A DNA stretch of 7,424 nucleotides from TA-21 sp036557405 (GTDB lineage Archaea; Thermoproteota; Nitrososphaeria; Nitrososphaerales; Nitrososphaeraceae): the NCBI GenBank assembly GCA_036557405.1, contig DATBHO010000018.1, positions 1 to 7,424 of the forward strand, written 5' to 3'. The notes under the pieces were generated by a model, which saw only the letters and a program-made list of their open reading frames with translations, was not told the DNA's origin and did no database searches. Positions 1 to 4,660 of this stretch are shown here, piece by piece. The stretch's first letter is position 1. The number at the start of each line of letters is the position of its first letter. The translations under genes and the position numbers were made by a program.

Positions 1-467
1 AAACAAATTACTTTGGAATGATATATTGTACCAAAGTATTTCTAAACTCAATGTTAAGAAAAAAAAATGGGCATATCATAAATGTTGCATCACTGGCAGC
101 GAGCTTTGGAATTCCTGGATTGGCAGCGTACTGTGGTTCAAAATTTGCAATGCTTGGTTTTTCGGACTCACTCCAACACGAATTGCATGGTACGGGCGTA
201 CGTGTTACTGTTGTAAGCCCAATAGGTGTGAAGACGAATTTTTTCTATCATCCATCTTTTGGCAACAAGTTCAAAAATAAGGAGCATTTTTATTTGGATC
301 CCAGTAGCGTATCTAGAGCAATAATACGAGCTTCTAATTCAAAAAGGTTGGAAATTGTTGTTCCGTTTTATATGCGAGGTGGAGTATGGTTAAAACAAAC
401 GATACCTTATTTAGTAAATCCAATCGTGGGTACTTCTTTTAGAAAAATGCTGGAGAGTGGAAAATAG
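1..467 (+). CDS. Short-chain dehydrogenase/reductase (SDR), 5'-truncated by window edge
   Basis: C-terminal part of a classical SDR oxidoreductase, expected to be a cytosolic NAD(P)H-dependent enzyme acting on a hydroxyl/keto group; the substrate cannot be told. The frame is open to the left edge (codons from base 3 read TNYFGM), so the Met at 18 is internal and the Rossmann N-terminus with its glycine motif lies outside. Visible, counting that Met as 1: the Asn of the N-Y-F-G motif just before it, the strand GHIINVAS with catalytic Ser25, then Tyr38 and Lys42 in Y-C-G-S-K, 13 residues after the Ser as expected. The following VTVVSPIGVKTNFF segment is the usual post-catalytic strand and P-G-like turn, here P-I-G. 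The tail is basic and hydrophobic. The stop (465-467) is 8 bp from the stop of the convergent minus-strand gene. Family assignment is secure; specificity is unknown. Confidence 0.92.
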   Translation, partial: TNYFGMIYCTKVFLNSMLRKKNGHIINVASLAASFGIPGLAAYCGSKFAMLGFSDSLQHELHGTGVRVTVVSPIGVKTNFFYHPSFGNKFKNKEHFYLDPSSVSRAIIRASNSKRLEIVVPFYMRGGVWLKQTIPYLVNPIVGTSFRKMLESGK

Positions 468-475
468 AAACATTA

Positions 476-952
476 TTAATCTTGATCTTCATCGGTACCG
501 GGCGATGCCTGCATGTCTGATTCCACATCCATAAGCTGAAGATCTTCCAACTCAAATTTATATATCGCATTCATCTCCAGATTGTACGTTGATTTTAAGT
601 GCTCAACTAATTTGGAACTCAATTCACCCTTGAACATTTTTATTTTGAATTCATAAATGAATCCTTTTAGAAAGTCTGAAATTTTTAAATTTTTGGGCAC
701 ATCTAATGCTTCAATAATTGTCCTACCGTCCGAAAGTGCTTCATATATCTGCAAATCAATCTTGTAAGCATCTTCGTATACTGCCAACATGTATCCTGAT
801 CTTGTTAGAATCTCGGGCTCATCAAATTGTACTGATTTTATTTCGTCTTCGGCCCATTTTGGTAAAGGTGCATCACTGTGTGACTGGCCTTCCCTCGTAC
901 TTTTGCTTGAAACTTGCGTTTTAGACCTAGGCATGGTTATTCTTACAACCAT
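476..952 (-). CDS. Hypothetical protein with acidic C-terminal tail
   Basis: 158-aa soluble protein that I do not recognise. It has three zones: a basic, Ser/Thr-rich and probably disordered N-terminus (residues 1-30), a compact mixed alpha/beta middle (about 31-140, with PLPKWAEDEIKSVQF and a Leu/Ile/Phe-rich helical stretch around ISDFLKGFIYEFKIKMF), and an acidic tail rich in Asp/Glu (about 141-158). No signal peptide, membrane segment, cysteine cluster or catalytic motif is visible. ATG at 952 is used; ATG at 934 (starting MPRSKT) is an equal alternative and no Shine-Dalgarno separates them. Codon usage matches the neighbours. It converges on the SDR gene and probably has its own promoter, so nothing in the context reveals its job. 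The long open frame with uneven, protein-like composition supports a real gene. Confidence 0.75.
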   Translation of the reverse strand: MVVRITMPRSKTQVSSKSTREGQSHSDAPLPKWAEDEIKSVQFDEPEILTRSGYMLAVYEDAYKIDLQIYEALSDGRTIIEALDVPKNLKISDFLKGFIYEFKIKMFKGELSSKLVEHLKSTYNLEMNAIYKFELEDLQLMDVESDMQASPGTDEDQD

Positions 953-982
953 GTACCGCTATTACTTTCTAAAAAACTTTGC

Positions 983-1014
983 AGATAAAGATCATTACAC
1001 TAACGGTATATAGG
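983..1014 (-). promoter_or_regulatory. Candidate TATA region for the 158-aa hypothetical gene
   Basis: On the minus strand two A+T boxes precede the ATG at 952: CTTTATCT (983-990, centre about 34 bp upstream) and CCTATATA (1007-1014). With the usual archaeal spacing of about 25-27 bp to the transcript start, the first gives a leader of roughly 8 nt and the second of roughly 30 nt. Assigned by eye from spacing only. Confidence 0.35.
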
Positions 1015-1045
1015 ATTAACATATGATTGTACTCAGACGGTCTAA

Positions 1046-1495
1046 TTAGATATAATATTCTAAGATCATTTCAATACTTTCTTTGTCCTCATCATTACGC
1101 TCATATTCTTCGTACTTTGTAAAATCGAGCGGAGTAATCATGCCAATTAGTTTGTTTGCATCTTTTGAATTATCATCAACAACAAGTAAGTGCCTAACAT
1201 TGTTCTTTAGCATCAAATCTGCTGCAATGGATGGAGACGATTTGGAGTCAATAGTTATCAATGGAGCTGACATTATCTCTTTATTTTTCACTTGACTTGT
1301 GCGTACGTCATTAATACAAACTTTTCTAACCAAGTCACGTTCCGTAACTAGACCCGTTGGTTTACCGTCGCTATCAACAACAAGCAATGAACTTACCTTT
1401 TTATCATTCATTTTTATCGCAGTGTTCTGAATTGAATCCGACTCTTCAATTGTAAATACCTTCTTCCTCATAAGTTCCCTAACAGATATAACCAA
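1046..1495 (-). CDS. Two-CBS-domain protein, probable adenylate sensor
   Basis: Stand-alone tandem CBS (Bateman) protein, a cytosolic module that in characterised relatives binds AMP, ATP, S-adenosylmethionine or similar ligands; the partner is unknown. From the TTG at 1495 it is 149 aa. CBS1 is about residues 9-60 (MRKKVFTIEESDSI ... GLVTERDLVRK) and CBS2 about 73-128 (IMSAPLITI ... VRHLLVVDD ... GMITPLDFTKY). Both carry the T-x-x-D pattern often used for adenosine binding: T-E-R-D in CBS1 and T-P-L-D in CBS2. An acidic tail follows. Start choice: the frame is open to a TTG at 1561 (171 aa), but the extra residues do not look like CBS sequence and contain a TATA-like box at 1518-1525 placed 26-27 bp before TTG 1495, which gives the natural N-terminus VISVRELM. 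ATG 1471 is a third option. It lies on the same strand as the two USP genes downstream of it in coordinates. Confidence 0.9.
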   Translation of the reverse strand: MVISVRELMRKKVFTIEESDSIQNTAIKMNDKKVSSLLVVDSDGKPTGLVTERDLVRKVCINDVRTSQVKNKEIMSAPLITIDSKSSPSIAADLMLKNNVRHLLVVDDNSKDANKLIGMITPLDFTKYEEYERNDEDKESIEMILEYYI

Positions 1496-1517
1496 TACTA
1501 CAGTATATACGGTCTGG

Positions 1518-1525
1518 CTTTTTAA
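1518..1525 (-). promoter_or_regulatory. Candidate TATA box for the CBS gene (leaderless start)
   Basis: Minus-strand TTAAAAAG, centred about 26.5 bp upstream of the TTG at 1495. That is the archaeal TATA-to-start distance, so the transcript would begin at or next to the start codon. It lies inside the longer reading frame that begins at 1561, which argues against that longer protein. Confidence 0.45.
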
Positions 1526-1561
1526 GATATACTCTATAGTATCATCTTCAGCTCTGCTCAA

Positions 1562-1825
1562 ACTAATAAATTTCGCTAACTTGAACTTGCAGGTTCTCTT
1601 AAGTTTGCAATATCATTGATTATTTATAAAGGAAGAATAATTTATGGTGATCGTTTGCAATGTAATGCACTTCAGACATATTGAACATTTTATTATGTAT
1701 GCAAGTCGTTATCGGAATAATCTAATCATCAATAATTATGATTAAATAAGATAAATGGATTTGCCAAACTGGTAAACATACTTTCACATCAATTAAATGT
1801 TAATTATCTGGTAAGCTACTTTTTT
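1562..1825. other. Gene-free spacer between CBS and USP genes
   Basis: A+T-rich stretch with no convincing gene. It holds an inverted repeat TAATCAT / ATGATTA (1723-1729 and 1738-1744, 8-nt loop) and a weaker TTTGCCA-AAC-TGGTAAA element (1760-1776, one G-T mismatch). Either could be a hairpin in the 3' end of the upstream USP transcript or a protein site. A 33-codon ATG frame on + (1644-1745) has no protein-like character. Confidence 0.5.
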
Positions 1826-1832
1826 AAAAAAA
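1826..1832 (-). terminator. Oligo-T terminator of the 140-aa USP gene
   Basis: Minus-strand run of seven T begins two bases after the TAG stop and is followed directly by six A. An oligo-T tract just past the stop codon is the normal intrinsic signal for archaeal RNA polymerase, and the A6 gives it hairpin capacity. Confidence 0.55.
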
Positions 1833-1833
1833 T

Positions 1834-2256
1834 CTATTTTACCACCAGAACTGGACAAGGTGAATTCGTTACTACACCAGAAGCTGTGCTGCCAAGAATG
1901 AATCTATATTCTGATGTGCTTCTAATGCCAATCACGATTATGTCTATATCTTTTTTCTCAGCATAATTTGTTATTTCAGTTACGACAGAGTCACTTGTTA
2001 CGACATCTATTTCAAGCTTAACGTCTGCACTATTGTATTTCTGTCCAAGCTTGTCCAGAAAGTCATATTCTCCTTCCGTTCCTCTTGTTAGGATCTTGTC
2101 TGGAATATACTTACCGGGGGGTAGTACTACGTATAATGCGATGACCCGTCCGTGAAGCCCTAAAGCTAATTTAATTGCGTAATCTGCAGCCTTTATTGAA
2201 TTCTCAGAACCGTCGACTGCAACCAATATTTTACTTATTTTTGAATCTTGAGACAT
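1834..2256 (-). CDS. Universal stress protein (UspA family), single domain, degenerate nucleotide loop
   Basis: 140-aa USP with the Rossmann-like alpha/beta fold of the family; members act as cytosolic dimers and many bind ATP or other adenylates. The N-terminal strand KILVAVDGSENS carries the conserved Asp15, and the C-terminal strand ends PCPVLVVK, so the domain is complete and of normal length. The ATP-loop motif G-x2-G-x9-G-S/T is altered: the sequence is G110-I-R-S113, then 8 residues, then G122-S123, so the second Gly is Ser and the loop is one residue short. This may weaken nucleotide binding or place the protein in the non-ATP-binding class; that is inference. ATG 2256 has a TATA-like box about 35 bp upstream, giving a leader of about 8 nt. 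It is transcribed apart from the winged-helix USP gene, with 458 bp between them. Confidence 0.93.
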   Translation of the reverse strand: MSQDSKISKILVAVDGSENSIKAADYAIKLALGLHGRVIALYVVLPPGKYIPDKILTRGTEGEYDFLDKLGQKYNSADVKLEIDVVTSDSVVTEITNYAEKKDIDIIVIGIRSTSEYRFILGSTASGVVTNSPCPVLVVK

Positions 2257-2287
2257 CTTTTGTCTTGAACTGATAGGTGCATAGAAG

Positions 2288-2295
2288 TTTAATTT
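2288..2295 (-). promoter_or_regulatory. Candidate TATA box for the 140-aa USP gene
   Basis: Minus-strand AAATTAAA centred about 35 bp upstream of the ATG at 2256, which predicts a transcript start near 2264 and a very short leader. By eye only. Confidence 0.35.
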
Positions 2296-2484
2296 CTTTT
2301 TGGATAATTAACCATAGAAAGTTCCGATTCAAATATAAGGGTTGAGCATTTTATCACATTTTTCAGGTTTGGCTGATCGTCAAAATAATACAGAACTACT
2401 AAAAAGCTTTTAAAATTTACGAGTCTTTTGATAAAGTCTGTGATCTAAAAGGTAAATGAGCTATTATTGTCCGATGAATAGAAT

Positions 2485-2607
2485 GTGTTGAAAATCAGTG
2501 TGATAGAAGCAAACTTCAGATCGATTAAAGATCCTAAACTTGGCACAAATCCAGATGATCAAAGAATCCTTGAGGGAGGACCGCTTGTGTTGGTAACACT
2601 AAATTAA
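2485..2607 (+). CDS. Possible small protein of 40 aa (GTG start)
   Basis: Short frame between an in-frame stop at 2479-2481 and TAA at 2605-2607. It starts with GTG (2485) or TTG (2488). The translation has unusually protein-like composition for this A+T-rich spacer: ISVIEANFRSIKDP, then LGTNPDDQRILEGG and PLVLVTLN, with few of the Lys/Ile/Asn/Phe runs typical of random frames here. A TATA-like TTTTAAAA lies about 70-75 bp upstream (around 2408-2415), and no ribosome binding site is evident. It could be a genuine small gene or the surviving fragment of a longer one. I recognise no family. It reads opposite to the flanking USP genes. Confidence 0.3.
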   Translation: MLKISVIEANFRSIKDPKLGTNPDDQRILEGGPLVLVTLN

Positions 2608-2697
2608 ACACTCAATTGTAGCTTGAAAAAGGATTTAGTGCAGCGCCCCAATTTTCTTAACTAATACAATTAATATAGTAAATATGAAAGACTTATC

Positions 2698-2703
2698 AAA
2701 AAA
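2698..2703 (-). terminator. Oligo-T terminator of the winged-helix USP gene
   Basis: Minus-strand run of six T starting about 11 nt after the TGA stop. This is consistent with intrinsic archaeal termination and separates this gene from the next USP gene. Confidence 0.45.
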
Positions 2704-2714
2704 TAGCCTGGGTC

Positions 2715-3404
2715 TCACTTTACTACAAGGACGTTACTACTTGCATGGGTTAGGACCCTAGAAGCCACACTTCCAAGTAAGAGTCTCTTAATACCCGAAT
2801 TTCCTCTGGTTCCAACTACTATTAAGTCGACATTTTGATTTTCAGCATAATTAAGTATTGAATTCGCGGTTGGAACTGGACCTCCAATAACTTCCACGAC
2901 TGTTTGAATACCTTTTTCCTCAAATTTCTTGCCTATTTTGTCTAACCATTTCTTGGCCTCGCTCTTGTATCGTTCATATTCTTTCAAACCATAAGTTGGT
3001 GCAATAATAATAGAAGAAGCCACTTGTTTTGCTGTGCTTTTGCATAGAATATTCACTAGGATAACACAAGCGTTATCTTCCTTGATAGCCAGTTGAATGG
3101 TGTAATCTACTGCTCTCAGTGATGATTCAGAACCATCAATCGCTACGAGTATTTTGTATGTTCCATCAAATTTTTTTTCAAGATACAAGATTCCCTTTGC
3201 TGTAGTAATGTATGATCTCAGTGCGTCCTGATATCTCAATAAACCTCTGTTTACTAAATCTGCAGTAATCCTTCTAATCTGCTGTTCGGATAGAGAAAGT
3301 TTGTCAATTATGATTTTCTTATTTATTCCCTCCCTGCCCAAAATAAGTATTTCCCTAACTAATCTATCATATCCATAAAAATCCGAATTTAATTTGCCTG
3401 CCAC
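2715..3404 (-). CDS. Winged-helix/USP fusion, putative nucleotide-responsive transcription regulator
   Basis: 229-aa two-domain protein. Residues about 13-77 look like a winged helix-turn-helix of the archaeal ArnR1-like type (HTH_45-like): a helix YDRLVREILILGREGI, a helix pair INKKIIIDKLSLSEQQIRRI, then DLVNRGLLRY, a wing and YITTAKGILYLEK. Residues about 82-229 form a complete USP domain, with KILVAIDGSESS (Asp90), an intact G198-x2-G201-x9-G211-S212 nucleotide loop, and terminal strand NVLVVK. A DNA-binding domain fused to an ATP-binding-competent USP suggests a one-component regulator that reads nucleotide state; this role is inferred. The GTG start at 3404 is the first start codon in the frame and has a TATA-like box about 32 bp upstream. 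A perfect 14-bp palindrome sits 83-96 bp upstream in the divergent promoter region and is a natural candidate for its own operator. Confidence 0.9.
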   Translation of the reverse strand: MAGKLNSDFYGYDRLVREILILGREGINKKIIIDKLSLSEQQIRRITADLVNRGLLRYQDALRSYITTAKGILYLEKKFDGTYKILVAIDGSESSLRAVDYTIQLAIKEDNACVILVNILCKSTAKQVASSIIIAPTYGLKEYERYKSEAKKWLDKIGKKFEEKGIQTVVEVIGGPVPTANSILNYAENQNVDLIVVGTRGNSGIKRLLLGSVASRVLTHASSNVLVVK

Positions 3405-3432
3405 TGGTACCTAATCCGTACAAATCATGTTA

Positions 3433-3440
3433 TCTATATT
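3433..3440 (-). promoter_or_regulatory. Candidate TATA box for the winged-helix USP gene
   Basis: Minus-strand AATATAGA centred about 32 bp upstream of the GTG at 3404, predicting a near-leaderless transcript. A second A+T box (TTTAATAAA, around 3468-3477) lies further upstream and would give a leader of about 40 nt. Confidence 0.4.
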
Positions 3441-3486
3441 TCTTGTGAAGCCGATTCCATAGACTTTTTTTATTAAAGTTGTATGA

Positions 3487-3500
3487 TATCACATGTGATA
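3487..3500. promoter_or_regulatory. Perfect 14-bp palindrome, candidate operator
   Basis: TATCACATGTGATA reads the same on both strands. It lies in the 207-bp divergent region between the winged-helix USP and the broken USP, upstream of both putative TATA boxes. Dimeric winged-helix regulators usually bind such twofold sites, and the adjacent gene encodes one. A half-site match (TATCACAT) lies at 2352-2359, a similar distance upstream of the 140-aa USP start. Function is inferred. Confidence 0.5.
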
Positions 3501-3569
3501 ATCTTGTTATACATAATACTAACCTATGGAGTATTCAATAATTTCACAACAGATCAAAAGGAATCCGCA

Positions 3570-3579
3570 TAATAATTAT
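3570..3579 (+). promoter_or_regulatory. Candidate TATA box for the broken USP
   Basis: AATAATTATA centred about 37 bp upstream of the TTG at 3612. The promoter of the decayed gene may therefore still be active. Confidence 0.3.
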
Positions 3580-3611
3580 AGCAGAATATATCAGGAAATT
3601 ACTACTAGTGT

Positions 3612-3988
3612 TTGTTGAAAGTAGATACATTTCAGAAAATTTTTGTTGCTGTTGATGATTCTAAAATTTCGATCAAAGCCTTTCAATATGCATACTTGCT
3701 TGCTCATAATAGCAGAACGCCATTACAAATCGTTCAAGTAGTAGAAGAGTTCGGGAATGTAGGTTGTTCCATTTCCAAAGAATTGGTAATGACTGGTCAA
3801 GAGATCCTTCAGAAGTATAAACCCAATTCTTCACTTAGATCATTATAAATGAATATGATCAAATATTTTCCTTATTTACCGATTATCGTAATTACAGTTC
3901 TTTTCTAATTCTATAGCCAGTGGTGTGTTCAGGTTCAGATCTAAAATTGTACGGCTCACATTCTTAATTTAACATTGTATCTGGCAAA
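3612..3988 (+). pseudogene. Broken universal stress protein
   Basis: The open part (3612-3848, 78 codons, TTG start at 3612 or 3615) is the N-terminal half of a USP: KIFVAVDDSKISIKAFQYAY matches the first strand and helix with its conserved Asp, then PLQIVQVVEEF and a helix GQEILQKY. It stops at TAA 3846-3848 without the nucleotide loop. Traces continue downstream. In the same frame after the stop, 3849-3905 reads MNMIKYF then LPIIVIT, like the helix and strand before the loop (compare ILNYA ... VDLIVVG in the neighbour). In another frame, 3932-3988 reads GSDLKLYGSHS, a TAA, then FNIVSGK, matching the family's last helix and strand (compare GSVASRVLTHASSNVLVVK) position for position in length. 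I infer at least one frameshift, two stops and loss of about 20 codons around the third strand. The alternative is that the 78-aa half-domain is kept as a short protein and the downstream matches are chance. Confidence 0.6.
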
Positions 3989-4025
3989 CGCAAATGGATA
4001 ATAAATTACATAAAGATATGAAATG

Positions 4026-4640
4026 TCATAATTTACTAAATTTGTTTATATCTCTAATAATTTGCGAAATTTTCTGAATCTTGGCTCCGTAGTTGACTTT
4101 CATGTATTCAAGACCAAACCTATGATCATTTTTTGTGAAAGCATTCACTCCATCCTCCGCAATTATTGTTTCGTATCCCCTTCTGAAAGCATCGTAGGTA
4201 GAGTGTTTGATGCATATGTGGGTATGAATTCCTGTCATGATTATTGTTGTAGGACCCTTTCCACTGTATGTAGATTTAATTGCTTTTCCTAATTTACTAT
4301 CAAATGCACTATATCCTCTCTTAGGGATCATAAGATCGTTATTTGAAGGTTTAATCTCTCTAACAACCTCTGCACCCTTGCTTCCTTTCATGGCATGAAT
4401 TCCCCAAACTCTGATTTCAGGATCTGACAATAGATGTTCGTCATTACAATAAAATATAGGAATATTTTTTTTCCTTGCAAAAACTAAGAAATACTTAATT
4501 TTTGGTATTATCTTTTTGGCTCTCACAGATTTTAATCTTCCATAAATAAAATCATTCAACATATCGGTTACCAATATTATGTATCTTGGTGAAATTCCAC
4601 TAATTTTATTTTTAGAAACTGCAAGAGATTTTTTATTCAT
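4026..4640 (-). CDS. pncA: Nicotinamidase-like cysteine hydrolase (isochorismatase family)
   Basis: Cytosolic hydrolase of the isochorismatase-like superfamily, probably converting nicotinamide to nicotinate and ammonia. From ATG 4640 it is 204 aa. The catalytic triad is visible: Asp26 in VTDMLNDF, Lys107 in PKRGYSAF, and Cys143 in GIHTHICIKHST. The metal-site residues of archaeal nicotinamidases also appear to be present: Asp67 and His69 in NDEH, and His82 in WGIHAM. The frame extends three codons to a TTG at 4649, but the ATG is the better start. It lies 20 bp after the stop of the nicotinate phosphoribosyltransferase gene with no promoter between, so the two are very likely cotranscribed and catalyse consecutive steps. 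That context is the main reason for preferring nicotinamidase over other family members such as isochorismatase, N-carbamoylsarcosine amidase or ureidoacrylate hydrolase. The first 18 residues are a basic extension of uncertain role. Confidence 0.82.
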   Translation of the reverse strand: MNKKSLAVSKNKISGISPRYIILVTDMLNDFIYGRLKSVRAKKIIPKIKYFLVFARKKNIPIFYCNDEHLLSDPEIRVWGIHAMKGSKGAEVVREIKPSNNDLMIPKRGYSAFDSKLGKAIKSTYSGKGPTTIIMTGIHTHICIKHSTYDAFRRGYETIIAEDGVNAFTKNDHRFGLEYMKVNYGAKIQKISQIIRDINKFSKL

Positions 4641-4660
4641 AACTAACAAATATATTCCAT

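Larger units (their letters stand above)
2257..2714. other. 458-bp intergenic region between two USP genes
   Basis: Long spacer for such a compact neighbourhood. It holds the promoter of the 140-aa USP (TATA-like box 2288-2295), an 8-base TATCACAT at 2352-2359 matching half of the palindrome in the promoter of the winged-helix USP, a possible 40-codon gene on + (2485-2607), and an oligo-T terminator near 2700 for the winged-helix USP. I see no RNA gene. Confidence 0.5.

Noticed and set aside
26..280. 84-codon frame on + within the SDR gene
   Set aside because: It is out of frame with a secure SDR and rich in Trp and Cys, as expected of a shifted frame.
718..1013. Two overlapping frames on + opposite the 158-aa hypothetical gene
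   Set aside because: They are antisense to a frame with better protein-like composition and a plausible promoter. Cys/His/Leu-rich strings without domains are typical shadows.
1083..1295. 70-codon frame on + opposite the CBS gene
   Set aside because: It is antisense to a secure CBS domain and has Ser/Leu-rich shadow composition with no motif.
1644..1745. 33-codon ATG frame on + with AAGGAAG eight bases upstream
   Set aside because: The purine-rich stretch looks like a ribosome site, but the translation is a random-looking Asn/Ile/Tyr/His-rich string. It lies in non-conserved-looking A+T-rich spacer, and other genes here do not use Shine-Dalgarno leaders.
1046..3404. Idea that CBS, USP and winged-helix USP form one operon
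   Set aside because: The genes share a strand but are separated by 338 and 458 bp, with oligo-T terminators after each USP and TATA-like boxes before each gene.
4062..4292. 76-codon frame on + within the nicotinamidase gene
   Set aside because: It is antisense to a gene whose full catalytic triad is visible.
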